Made by a program: the position numbers and the translations under genes. Below, piece after piece: positions 8,159-16,635 of a stretch of DNA of 64,000 bases (positions are counted from its first letter, which is position 1; every line of letters begins with the position of its first letter). Below the pieces are notes generated by a model. That model ran no database searches. It saw nothing but the letters and a program-made list of their open reading frames with translations, and was not told the origin of the DNA. This DNA is from Desulfotignum sp032250905 (GTDB lineage Bacteria; Desulfobacterota; Desulfobacteria; Desulfobacterales; Desulfobacteraceae), in assembly GCA_032250905.1 (NCBI GenBank), contig JAVVEQ010000004.1, forward strand, positions 74,821 to 138,820, in the 5' to 3' direction.

Positions 8159-9631
8159 TCAGAAAATGGGTCTCATGGCTCCCATAAATGTCCGCAGTTT
8201 TTTGCCCACCTGTTCCACGGACGTGGACCGGATGGCTTCGTTCACCTGGATCAGCCGGATGTTGTCCACGCCGGTGTCCTTGACATCCAGACCTTTGCCG
8301 ATCACATCCGTATCAATGGTGGCCATAAATTCTTTGAGCATGGGCACCGCGCTGTGATTGAAAAGGTAACACCCGTATTCCGCCGTATCCGAGATGACCA
8401 CATTCATTTCATACAATTTTTTCCGGGCAATAAGATTGGCAATCAAAGGCACTTCATGCAAAGATTCATAATATGCGGATTCTTCAACAATACCGGCGGA
8501 AACCATGGTATCATAGGCCAGTTCCACCCCGGCCTTCACCATGGCAACCATGAGAATCCCGTGATCAAAATAGGTCTGTTCAGACAGTTCAGCTTCCTGG
8601 GACACGGCAGTTTCAAAAGGGGTCTCAGCTGTCTGAGACCGCCATGTCAAGAGATCGGCGTCATCATTGGCCCAGTCCCTCATCATGGTTTCTGAGAACT
8701 TGCCGGACATGATGTCATCCATATGCCGATTGAACAACGGCGTCAGAATCTTTTTGAGCTGCTCGCTCAACTCATAGGCCCGGATCCTGGCCGGGTTGGA
8801 CAATCGATCCATCATGTTGGTGATGCCACCGTGTTTCAGGGCTTCAGTGATCGTTTCCCACCCAAACTGAACCAGTCGGGAGGCATAGCCTTCATCCATG
8901 CCTTTTTCCATCATCTTGTCAAAGCACAGCAGTGATCCGGCCTGAAGCATACCGCACAAAATGGTCTGTTCACCCATCAGATCTGATTTTACCTCCGCCA
9001 CAAACGAAGATTCCAGGACCCCGGCCCGATGACCGCCGGTGGCTGCAGCATAAGCTTTAGCCAGTTCCAGCCCCTCACCCCGGGGATCGTTTTCCCGATG
9101 GACCGCAATCAATGTGGGAACACCGAATCCACGTTTGTATTCTTCCCTGACTTCGGTTCCGGGCGATTTGGGCGCCACCATGATCACGGTCAGGTCTTCC
9201 CTTATCCTCATGCCCTCTTCCACAATATTGAATCCATGGGAATAAGACAGACAGGCATTTTTCTTCATCAACGGCATGATGGCATTCACCACCGATGTGT
9301 GCTGTTTGTCCGGGGTCAGGTTGATCACCAGATCGGCAGATGGCAGCAACCGCTCATAGGTGTCGACCTCAAATCCATGATCGGTGGCGTTTTTCCAGGA
9401 CTGTCGTTTCTCGGCAATGGCACCGCTCCGCAGCGCATAGAATACATTCAGGCCGGAATCTCTCAGATTCAGTCCCTGATGCAGCCCCTGGGCGCCGCAG
9501 CCAACAATCACGATTTTTTTGCCTTTCAATACTTCCACACCGGAAAATTCCGAGGTATCCATAAACCGGCATTTGGATAATTCCGCCAGTTGCAGCCGCA
9601 AGGGCAGGGTGTTAAAATAATTGTTTCCCAT
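8159..9631 (-). CDS. ilvC: Ketol-acid reductoisomerase (NADP+), class II long form
   Basis: 490 residues, matching the long enterobacterial-type enzyme (about 491) rather than the 330-residue class I form. The nucleotide fold is at residues 35-50 (KKIVIVGCGAQGLHQGLNLR), with VAPKSPGTEVREEY and two knotted C-terminal domains. It isomerises and reduces 2-acetolactate or 2-aceto-2-hydroxybutyrate in valine, isoleucine and leucine synthesis. AGGAGAG precedes the ATG. ilvN is 31 kb away and ilvB is not in the window, so the pathway is dispersed here. Confidence 0.96.
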   Translation of the reverse strand: MGNNYFNTLPLRLQLAELSKCRFMDTSEFSGVEVLKGKKIVIVGCGAQGLHQGLNLRDSGLNVFYALRSGAIAEKRQSWKNATDHGFEVDTYERLLPSADLVINLTPDKQHTSVVNAIMPLMKKNACLSYSHGFNIVEEGMRIREDLTVIMVAPKSPGTEVREEYKRGFGVPTLIAVHRENDPRGEGLELAKAYAAATGGHRAGVLESSFVAEVKSDLMGEQTILCGMLQAGSLLCFDKMMEKGMDEGYASRLVQFGWETITEALKHGGITNMMDRLSNPARIRAYELSEQLKKILTPLFNRHMDDIMSGKFSETMMRDWANDDADLLTWRSQTAETPFETAVSQEAELSEQTYFDHGILMVAMVKAGVELAYDTMVSAGIVEESAYYESLHEVPLIANLIARKKLYEMNVVISDTAEYGCYLFNHSAVPMLKEFMATIDTDVIGKGLDVKDTGVDNIRLIQVNEAIRSTSVEQVGKKLRTFMGAMRPIF

Positions 9632-9686
9632 CTTTCTTCTCTCCTGATATGCTGTTATTTCATTGGTTGATCTCGGTTAACGGCCC

Positions 9687-9715
9687 ATTCTGATTTATTT
9701 TAAAAATCGCGTCAA
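9687..9715 (-). promoter_or_regulatory. Candidate ilvC promoter
   Basis: On the minus strand TTGACG (9710-9715) and CAGAAT (9687-9692) are separated by 17 bp, leaving a leader of about 50 nt. An imperfect inverted repeat (TGAATATG ... CATGATTCA, 9721-9746) sits just upstream of the -35 and might bind an activator. Confidence 0.45.
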
Positions 9716-9806
9716 ACAGTTGAATATGGAAATATATCATGATTCAGGTTTAAAAAAAATCCCAAAAAAGGAACCGGGTACCCGATATCAAAGCAAAGGG
9801 CGGGAG

Positions 9807-11921
9807 TCAGGATGACAGCCGGAAATTGGGCCGCTCAAAGGTTTCCACCGCGACCGGGCCCAGGGCGGTCTGCCGGATCCGGACCGTTTTCGCCCGGGCT
9901 TTTTCCACATTTTCCAAAGGAATTTTGTGGGTTTTATACCAGGAATCCGGATTTTCCAGAAATTTCAGAAAGATCTGAGCCGCATCCTGCGCCGTGTTGC
10001 ATGAATGGATCAGTCGGGGCATAAAAGCAGGTCCATATTTTTTTTCAGCTATTTTCAGGGTCTGTTTCTGGGCATGGTCCCAGAGATTGTCCGGGTCCAT
10101 CAGGATAACTGGGGTCAGGGGATTTTCATGCAGCTTCATGGAAGTAATGGTAATGGCCAGTTCTTCCGAGCTGCCATACCCTCCAGTATTGACCACCGGC
10201 AGGTTGCTCAGTTTCTGTATATGGTCCTGCCGTGCCAGGCGCAATCCTTCATTGTATTTGATCAGACCGTCGCAGGTGGTCAAAGAGGCCTGATTCTCCC
10301 CTTCCAGATCAATGGCAATGCCCACGCTCATGAGGTTGTGCTGCCGGGCCAGATCATTGGCCTCTTTCATGAGCCCGGGGCCTCCGCCGTGCACGATGCC
10401 CATTTCATATCCGAGCTTCGGGGCCAGCTGATTGATCAGATCGATGGTGAGCCGGTTGTCCGCTTCACTGGTATGGGACCCGTAAAAAGCGAACCAGTAA
10501 CGGACCCGGTCAAACCGGTCCCGGTCATCCGGTTCCATGAAACACCCGTGGTAAAAACTGTAAAGTTTGTCAATGTCCGGATCATACCGCAGAAATTCAC
10601 ACCCGGCATGTTCCTGATGGGTCAGGCGTATCATCCTTTTGACATACTCATCGGCAAAGGACGGATTGTCCCTTTGAATGAGAAAGGTGCGCAATCCGCT
10701 GGTTCTCAAGGCATCCACCACATCCATGTCCGGAAATTCCCGGCCGATAAACACCCGGGAATTCACCCCACCCAGCACGGACAGTTTTTCCAGAGTGTTT
10801 TTGAATTCCCCGTTTGCCTTTTCCGGCATTCGGGGCGGATTCTTACGAAACGTGGAGGCCAGAATGGCGTTACGGATAATCTCCAGCTGTGCCTGGCCGA
10901 GAGGATCCAGGGCTTTGGGAATGGGGATGAAATTGGCTTTGTTCAAGATCATACCCAGGTCCGTGTCATGCATGGCGGAAAACAGGTTGGCGATCTCCGC
11001 ATTGGTGAGCAGATCACTGAGACGGTACCCTTCCTTGACCTTGATTTTCTCCAGGGGCACGGTCAATGGATTTTTAGCCCTGAAAAACCGGACCCGGATT
11101 CGAACATCTTTCAAGGAAACCGCATGGGTGCCGAAATTGTACAGTTCCACCTGGCGGTCCCTGAAAGTTCTGAACGGATCCAGAACCCGGGCCGGAAGAT
11201 GCTCAATCTTTGCCGTTTCCGGATCTGTGATGGCGTCGATGATGCCGTAGATATCTCCCAACGAAATTTTGATGGCACCCACAAACAGGTCATTGGGGCT
11301 GAGCGTTGTATTGTCGAGGTCCAGAGACATCCGAGAACGGATCGTATTGAGTGCACTGCGCCCTTTTTTGATCACCGCGTTGATGCCGGTCGAAGTAATG
11401 GCATGGGGCTCAAAACAGTATTGATACGGCTCCAGTTCCATGGCGATATAATCACAGGCATGACCGGTATCCGGGTCGATTTCCTGCCGGATCTCAAACC
11501 CTTCATAGTAGCCTTTACCAGTCTTTTTCCCCACAAACAGGCGCTTGTGCAGGTAATGGCGGACATCCTTGATCCGCAATTCAGGATCCATGATTGCCAG
11601 GCGCCCGATCTCATCCCCTGTTTTGAAAAGGTCCAGGGCGTTGCCCAGCAACGGGTTCAGATTTTGAAGCCGGCCCTCCACAAAGATATCAGATTCTTCC
11701 ACCACGGGTTCGGCCCCGTCGGCCAGATCGGTCTTGATGCCGATCTGGGCGTTGCCGCTCCGCCCGGTGAACAAATAGGGTTTGCCTTCTCTGATGGCAG
11801 ACCGGATATAGTCGGATACCAGGGGAAAATGAAACCGGGCGGACAGAATCCCGCTGCTTTCTTCCCGTTCATTCATACCGGCAATATATCCGTCCGGGCT
11901 GATAATCTGAAAAATCTGCAT
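9807..11921 (-). CDS. Large LOG-family (Rossmann nucleotide-binding) protein
   Basis: 704 residues from the ATG that follows GAGGAG; an upstream in-frame start has no good site. Residues about 470-640 form a LOG/TIGR00730-like domain: FYGSHT, GIVHGGGPGLMKEAN, then NTGGYGSSEE in the position of the usual PGGxGTxxE phosphoribohydrolase motif, and MKLHENPLTPVIL. LOG proteins cleave nucleoside monophosphates or bind nucleotides; the altered Pro-to-Thr start of the motif leaves activity open. The first roughly 450 residues are much longer than in any common LOG protein, and I do not recognise a domain there. No membrane segments. It is a single gene 175 bp upstream of ilvC. Confidence 0.7.
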   Translation of the reverse strand: MQIFQIISPDGYIAGMNEREESSGILSARFHFPLVSDYIRSAIREGKPYLFTGRSGNAQIGIKTDLADGAEPVVEESDIFVEGRLQNLNPLLGNALDLFKTGDEIGRLAIMDPELRIKDVRHYLHKRLFVGKKTGKGYYEGFEIRQEIDPDTGHACDYIAMELEPYQYCFEPHAITSTGINAVIKKGRSALNTIRSRMSLDLDNTTLSPNDLFVGAIKISLGDIYGIIDAITDPETAKIEHLPARVLDPFRTFRDRQVELYNFGTHAVSLKDVRIRVRFFRAKNPLTVPLEKIKVKEGYRLSDLLTNAEIANLFSAMHDTDLGMILNKANFIPIPKALDPLGQAQLEIIRNAILASTFRKNPPRMPEKANGEFKNTLEKLSVLGGVNSRVFIGREFPDMDVVDALRTSGLRTFLIQRDNPSFADEYVKRMIRLTHQEHAGCEFLRYDPDIDKLYSFYHGCFMEPDDRDRFDRVRYWFAFYGSHTSEADNRLTIDLINQLAPKLGYEMGIVHGGGPGLMKEANDLARQHNLMSVGIAIDLEGENQASLTTCDGLIKYNEGLRLARQDHIQKLSNLPVVNTGGYGSSEELAITITSMKLHENPLTPVILMDPDNLWDHAQKQTLKIAEKKYGPAFMPRLIHSCNTAQDAAQIFLKFLENPDSWYKTHKIPLENVEKARAKTVRIRQTALGPVAVETFERPNFRLSS

Positions 11922-12048
11922 TTTTTCTCCTCTAAAGTGGACTGTCATCCTTTTTGACACAGGGCCCCGGTCAAGTCAAGCATTTGTCCGATAGCAAAGC
12001 CGGCATGGCATTCCGAAAGCCCCGACAGTTCGCCAGCCGGACATTTGT

Positions 12049-12905
12049 TCAACCGGGATACCCGGTGATCTTACGGATCTGGGCATACAGGGGCGAAAGC
12101 GCAGGATACATTTTCCGGTAGACCCGTTCCTACAGCTGCCGGTATATGGCGGCATGGACCGGATCCGGTTTAAACACGGTTTTTGCCTGGATCATTTGCC
12201 TTGCCGCCGCAGCAATATCCGGATAGAACCCAATGCCTTTGGCCGTAATAATGGCAGCTCCCAGACCACTGGTTTCATGCGTATGGCCCCGGGTCATGGG
12301 CAGATTAAAAATATCCGCCGCAATCTGGCAGATCTGCCCGCTCTGGGAGGCCCCGCCGGACACCACAGCTCTTTCCACCCGTATCCCGGATTTCTTCTCA
12401 ATCTTTTCCCTGCCCTCCAGCAGAGCAAACCCCAATCCTTCAATCACTGCCCGGTATACATGATCCCGTTCATGCACATCTTGCATTTGCCCAGGGCATG
12501 ATTCTCTTTGAGAATATTCCCCAGTACCGGTATCATATATCCCAACCGCAGCACACCGGTCCTGCCCGAGCCCGGGTCCGCCCGACGCTGATCCATCCAG
12601 GTGATGGCCGGCCTGAGCACCCGTCCCTGACGGTCCAGGTTCACCAGGGTGTTGCGTAACATGGTCACACCGATGCCGGAGATAGTGTCAAAAAACTGCG
12701 GGGCGGTCTGTTTCAGTTTCCGGCACGCCGTCTTCAGGCTCTGCCAGTAGATGTCGGGATCCTGCTCAGCCCGGCCCGGCCCGGGACTGATACAGGGCGG
12801 ATAGCATTCTTTCACCCGGGCCAGCATTTCGCCATCCAAATCAAAAATCATGGCCCGCAGGCTCTGGGTACCGCAATCAACAGCCAGGATATACCGGTCT
12901 CTCAT
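12049..12905 (-). pseudogene. Decayed FGGY-family sugar kinase
   Basis: The N-terminal piece (from 12905, AVDCGTQSLRAMIFDLDG, the phosphate-1 ATP motif, through AITWMDQRRA) and the C-terminal piece (HVYRAVIEGLGFALLEG, VSGGASQSGQICQIAADIF, ETSGLGAAI) are both plain FGGY carbohydrate kinase sequence, related to xylulokinase or gluconokinase. Three lesions are visible. About 200-250 middle residues are missing compared with the usual roughly 500. The two pieces lie in different frames (crossing near 12450-12490). An in-frame TAG at 12130-12132 interrupts the C-terminus, after which the same frame continues as VYRKMYPALSPLYAQIRK to a TGA at 12049-12051. The substrate cannot be named. Confidence 0.85.
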
Positions 12906-13090
12906 CAGACTCCTCTGGTTTTAGGGTCAGGCCGAAGGACCTGTCGGGCAGTGTTGCTCTCTGTTAAACCAGATCAACAGGTTTTATTCAAGACCAAAAT
13001 CAATGGACCGGTTTCAGCAGGTGCTTGACCCCTTGAATCCTGCCATACCTGTCCGGCGCATGCTTTTTAATCCGATAACATTGATTTCTG

Positions 13091-13119
13091 TTTTCAAACC
13101 CCACTCCCGATGATATGAT
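13091..13119 (+). promoter_or_regulatory. Candidate promoter of the thioesterase gene
   Basis: TTTTCA (13091-13096), a 17-bp spacer and TATGAT (13114-13119) lie about 39 bp before the chosen start. The remainder of the 252-bp gap from 12906 shows no gene or structure I can support. Confidence 0.4.
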
Positions 13120-13157
13120 TTCCAGCTTATCAATCACCCGAAATGCTGGAGTTGCAA

Positions 13158-13562
13158 ATGAATACGGAAATCAAAATCAGAGGATATCACACCGATCTGT
13201 ACCAGCACGTAAACAATGCCAGGTATCTGGAGTTTCTGGAGGAAGCCCGGTGGCAGCTGTTTGAAGATCATCTTGACCTGGAGATGTTTATGCGGGGCGA
13301 TTTTTTGTTCTTTGTTGTCAACATCAACATCTCCTACCGCAGCCCGGCCCGGGTGGGAGACATCGTCCGGGTCCGGTCCGGACTCAGGAAAATCGGTAAC
13401 AAAAGCGCGGTCATCCGGCAGCAGATCGTGAACAAGGCCTCCGGCAGCATTTGCGTGGACGCGGATGTTACATTTGTGATCGCCGATACCGGGGGCCGTC
13501 CCCTGAAGCTGGAAGCAGACCTCAAGGAGATACTGTTGCAGATCCCTTTGTTTGATGTGTGA
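13158..13562 (+). CDS. Acyl-CoA thioesterase, hotdog fold (4HBT/YbgC-like)
   Basis: 134 residues from the ATG at 13158, which has GGAG six bases upstream; an earlier in-frame ATG at 13143 lacks a site. The active-site region HTDLYQHVNNARYLEFLEEA near the N-terminus is the 4-hydroxybenzoyl-CoA thioesterase signature, and NISYRSPARVGDIVRVRSGL is the second conserved strand pair. It should hydrolyse an acyl- or aryl-CoA in the cytoplasm. It is monocistronic and convergent with tupA. Substrate unknown. Confidence 0.85.
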   Translation: MNTEIKIRGYHTDLYQHVNNARYLEFLEEARWQLFEDHLDLEMFMRGDFLFFVVNINISYRSPARVGDIVRVRSGLRKIGNKSAVIRQQIVNKASGSICVDADVTFVIADTGGRPLKLEADLKEILLQIPLFDV

Positions 13563-13658
13563 TCCTGAAATTACAGTTGACGGGATTTCTGGACTGCGCG
13601 GATACACGGGCCAGACTGGGAGGCCGGAACTGGAAACTGGAAGGGATTGAGGCGTAAC

Positions 13659-13701
13659 TAGAATCCCCTCGCCCTTGAAGGATTCGGAAGAGGGGATTCT
13701 A
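13659..13701. terminator. 12-bp perfect inverted repeat between convergent genes
   Basis: TAGAATCCCCTC (13659-13670) pairs exactly with GAGGGGATTCTA (13690-13701) around a 19-nt loop. Placed between the thioesterase (+) and tupA (-) stops, it is likely a bidirectional terminator, although no T-run follows on either side. Confidence 0.5.
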
Positions 13702-13718
13702 AATCAATACGGGATAAG

Positions 13719-14546
13719 TTACCTGGCATTGGGGATGAACAGGGTTTTGTCCAGCAGCTTGAATGCGCCGATCATGTTCTGTGCCTTTTCACCGGTGATC
13801 CAGTCTGAAAACTGCTGGGCGGCATTGAAATTGACGTTTTGGCAGCGATCCGGATTCACGGCCATGACACTGTACTGGTTCTTTAAAGTATCATCGCCTT
13901 CCACCAGAATCTTCAATATCGGGTTTCCTTTGGCCGTGTTTTCATATTTGATGTAGGTGCCACGGTCCGTCAGGGTGTAGGCATTTTTTTCACCGGCCAT
14001 ATTGATGGTGGCCAGCATGCCCTGCCCGGCCTGGACATACCAGGCTTCGGTTTCCGGGATGGGAAGTCCGGCGGATTGCCACAAAGCCAGTTCTTTTTTG
14101 TGGGTGCCTGAATTATCTCCCCGGCTGATAAAACCTGCCTGACCTGCCTTGATATTTTTCAATGCCGTGCTGACGGAACTGCCTTTAATATTTGCCGGAT
14201 CCGATGCCGGACCGATGATCACGAAATCATTGTACATGATTTCCCGGCGGTCGAGTCCGAATCCGCTCGCGACGAACTGCTTTTCCGCTGCCGGCGCATG
14301 GACCATCAACACATCCACATCGCAGTTTTCACCCAGTTTCAGCGCTTTGCCCGTTCCTGTGGCCACCCATTTCAATTCGATCCCTGTATCCTTTGTAAAT
14401 TCCGGGGCCAGATATTCCAGAAGACCGGTATTGTCGGTACTGGTGGTGGTCGCCATCATCAGACCCCGTGAAGAATCGCCTGTAGCCGGGGTGATGAACA
14501 AACAAAAAAACATCGCGACCACAATGAGTTTGATCAGAAATTTCAT
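13719..14546 (-). CDS. tupA: Tungstate ABC transporter substrate-binding protein
   Basis: 275 residues. The N-terminus is a signal peptide (MKF, hydrophobic LIKLIVVAMFFCLFIT, then a cleavage region near ATGDSS), so the protein is periplasmic. The ATTTSTDNTGLLEYL segment just after it, and FISRGDNSGTHKKEL in the middle, are the oxyanion-binding segments of TupA-type tungstate binders. GGAGAG precedes the ATG. The permease and ATPase genes (tupB, tupC) are absent on both sides, which is unusual. Tungstate would serve aldehyde oxidoreductases or formate dehydrogenases. Confidence 0.87.
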   Translation of the reverse strand: MKFLIKLIVVAMFFCLFITPATGDSSRGLMMATTTSTDNTGLLEYLAPEFTKDTGIELKWVATGTGKALKLGENCDVDVLMVHAPAAEKQFVASGFGLDRREIMYNDFVIIGPASDPANIKGSSVSTALKNIKAGQAGFISRGDNSGTHKKELALWQSAGLPIPETEAWYVQAGQGMLATINMAGEKNAYTLTDRGTYIKYENTAKGNPILKILVEGDDTLKNQYSVMAVNPDRCQNVNFNAAQQFSDWITGEKAQNMIGAFKLLDKTLFIPNAR

Positions 14547-14588
14547 ACGGCTCTCTCCTTCTTGGTTAAATTTATGATTTATAAAAGA

Positions 14589-14615
14589 ATTATAACCATT
14601 AATTACTCAAGTCAA
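14589..14615 (-). promoter_or_regulatory. Candidate tupA promoter
   Basis: On the minus strand TTGACT (14610-14615), a 15-bp spacer and a perfect TATAAT (14589-14594), in a strongly A/T-rich 150-bp region. Repeated GGTTAT words surround it. I cannot tie these to a known oxyanion regulator. Confidence 0.5.
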
Positions 14616-14715
14616 TAAAAATCCATAAATTACAAAATAAATAACCAATAATAACTTAAAAGAACCATACCGCCGACACAACAGATTTTTTTTATGGTTT
14701 TTCAGACATGCAAAA

Positions 14716-14751
14716 GGCCGTGAAAAAACCTTTTCAGGTTCTTTCACGGCC
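14716..14751 (-). terminator. Rho-independent terminator of the EMO-etfBA operon
   Basis: A 15-bp stem with one mismatch (14716-14730 with 14737-14751, core GGCCGTGAAA) and a 6-nt loop; on the minus strand it is followed by TTTTG. It lies 57 bp past the etfA stop and before the tupA promoter region. Confidence 0.8.
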
Positions 14752-14807
14752 CTGCATCATGTTCTGTCTCCGGCTGATCGATTACCAGAGATCGAAGAGG
14801 CTTTGAA

Positions 14808-15776
14808 TCAAAGGGATTTGACCGCCTCGGTCAGTTCGGGCATGAACTCCAGAATATCCTCCACAATCCCCACGTCCGCCACCTGGAAAATCGGGGCTTT
14901 GGGATTTTTGTTCACTGCCACGATAAAGGGATTTCCCTTGACACCTCCCAGATGCTGGAACGATCCGGAGATGCCCATGGCCATGTATACCTTGGGTTTG
15001 ACGGTCTGCCCTGAAGTCCCCACCTGGCGGGATTTTTCCAGCCATTTGGCATCCACGATCGGCCTGGAACAGGAGACCACTGCACCCATGGCATCAGCCA
15101 GTTCCTGCGCGATTTCAATATTTTCCTCATCTTCGATGCCCCGTCCCACGGACACCAGGACATCGGCTTTGGTGATGTCCACATCACCGACTTCCGCTTC
15201 CACCACTTCCAGGAATTTTCTTTTGGCGCTCAAATCCTTCACGTCTCCGGATTTGTCCACAACACTGCCGCCGGCGGAGGTGTCTTCTGTCGGAGAAAAA
15301 GAGCCCGGACGGATGGTGACCACCGCCCCTGAAGAGATGTCAGACGTCACATGCGTATACACTGCACCACCCAGTTCCTGGCGGATCAATTTCAGGCTGG
15401 TACCGTCCAGGCCTTCGAAATCCACAATATCTGCGGCATAGGCAGAATCCATTTTCACGGACAATCCCGGAGCCAGGTCCATGCCAAAGGTATCATGGGG
15501 AGCCAGAATGATTGCATCATGGGGCAGGACATCCAGCAGCGCTTTTCTGACCAGTTCCGCATTGGGATAGGCCAGGTCCGCGTGATCGATCTTGATGACC
15601 GCTTTATAGATCCGGGTCAGGGCCTCGGCCACTTTATCCAGGTCTGCCCCGGTGCCTGCCACAACCGCCGTCAATTCAGCGGCCGGATCGATTTTTTTTG
15701 CCGCATCAGGATACTCCAATGCCACATCTCCTGCGGTGCCGTTCTTAAATGGGATATATGCAAAAATCTGTGTCAT
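14808..15776 (-). CDS. etfA: Electron transfer flavoprotein alpha subunit
   Basis: 322 residues from the ATG that lies nine bases after GGAGG; the in-frame TTG two codons earlier is too close to that site. The C-terminal FAD domain is intact: SRPIVDAKWLEKSRQVGTSG, then KVYMAMGISGSFQHLGG and AVNKNPKAPIFQVADVGIV. With EtfB it carries electrons from acyl-CoA dehydrogenases. Two bases separate it from the etfB stop. The membrane FeS oxidoreductase in the same operon is the likely electron acceptor. Confidence 0.95.
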   Translation of the reverse strand: MTQIFAYIPFKNGTAGDVALEYPDAAKKIDPAAELTAVVAGTGADLDKVAEALTRIYKAVIKIDHADLAYPNAELVRKALLDVLPHDAIILAPHDTFGMDLAPGLSVKMDSAYAADIVDFEGLDGTSLKLIRQELGGAVYTHVTSDISSGAVVTIRPGSFSPTEDTSAGGSVVDKSGDVKDLSAKRKFLEVVEAEVGDVDITKADVLVSVGRGIEDEENIEIAQELADAMGAVVSCSRPIVDAKWLEKSRQVGTSGQTVKPKVYMAMGISGSFQHLGGVKGNPFIVAVNKNPKAPIFQVADVGIVEDILEFMPELTEAVKSL

Positions 15777-15778
15777 GA

Positions 15779-16567
15779 TCAAAGTCCTCCTTTGGCTTTC
15801 AACTTTTCAATCAGTTTTTCAATGATCTCCTCGGTGGATCCTTCAAGCATTTCCGCACCCTCACCGAGATCCGGTACAAAGTAATCGGCACGTCGGGTTT
15901 TGGCGCCGGCCTCACCCACGGTGGCAGGATCGATGCCCAGATCTGAGGCTCCTTTCACCGGTACATCCAGGCTGGCCACTTTGCGGATGCCCCGAATACC
16001 TACATATCGGGGTTCATTGATACCGGTCTGGATGGACAGTATGCAGGGCAGCTGAATTTCATTCATTTCCTGGTTGCCACCTTCGATTTCCCGACCCACT
16101 TTAATGGTGGTGTCATTCACCACTTCAATCTTGTTCACCAGCGATGCATACGGATAATCCAGCATCGCGGCCAGCATACCGCCCACCTGGCCCGCACCTT
16201 CATCCGCCTGGGCTCCGGTGAGAATCAGGTCATATTTGCCTTTCTCGACTTCGGCCTTGAGAATGGTGGCAATGCCTTTTCCATCCGATCCTTCAAAGGC
16301 GTCATCACTGAGCAGCACGCCATTGTTGGCGCCCATGGCCATTTCCCGGCGCAACACCTCTTCAGATTCGTCATCCCCCACTGTGACCACTGTGACGCTT
16401 CCGCCCACATTGTCCACAATCTGAATGGCCTCCTCCACTGCATAGTTATCCCATTCATTCACCGAATAGACCAGGTCATCACGGTCCAGATCGTTTCCTG
16501 CTGAATTGAGTTCAAATTCGTTCTCCGCTGTATCCGGAACCCGCTTGACACACACTAAAATCTCCAT
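15779..16567 (-). CDS. etfB: Electron transfer flavoprotein beta subunit
   Basis: 262 residues with the EtfB opening MEILVCVKRVPDTAENEF, the AMP/FAD-contact region MGANNGVLLSDDAFEGSDG, LILTGAQADEGAGQVGGMLA and CILSIQTGINEPRYVGIRGI. Cytoplasmic partner of EtfA. It starts 68 bp after the membrane oxidoreductase stop, in the same direction, with an AAAGGAGG-type site. I see no NADH-binding addition, so a simple (non-bifurcating) ETF is favoured, but this is an inference from the neighbouring quinone-linked gene. Confidence 0.94.
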   Translation of the reverse strand: MEILVCVKRVPDTAENEFELNSAGNDLDRDDLVYSVNEWDNYAVEEAIQIVDNVGGSVTVVTVGDDESEEVLRREMAMGANNGVLLSDDAFEGSDGKGIATILKAEVEKGKYDLILTGAQADEGAGQVGGMLAAMLDYPYASLVNKIEVVNDTTIKVGREIEGGNQEMNEIQLPCILSIQTGINEPRYVGIRGIRKVASLDVPVKGASDLGIDPATVGEAGAKTRRADYFVPDLGEGAEMLEGSTEEIIEKLIEKLKAKGGL

Positions 16568-16635
16568 TTATTACCTCCTTTACTTGTGCGGGCGGAACCG
16601 GTTTCATCCGTTCCCGCCGTCTAGGTTTGTATTTC

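Noticed and set aside
10005..11957. 650-codon plus-strand frame opposite the LOG gene
   Set aside because: Antisense shadow: the minus-strand frame has a Rossmann signature and a ribosome site, this one has neither.
12130..12132. In-frame TAG in the FGGY kinase as a possible pyrrolysine codon
   Set aside because: The gene also has a large deletion and a frame change, and FGGY kinases are not pyrrolysine proteins; decay is the simpler reading.
13559..13658. 33-codon GTG frame overlapping the thioesterase stop (ends LEGIEA)
   Set aside because: No ribosome site, no recognisable similarity, very short; probably chance or the remnant of an old gene end.
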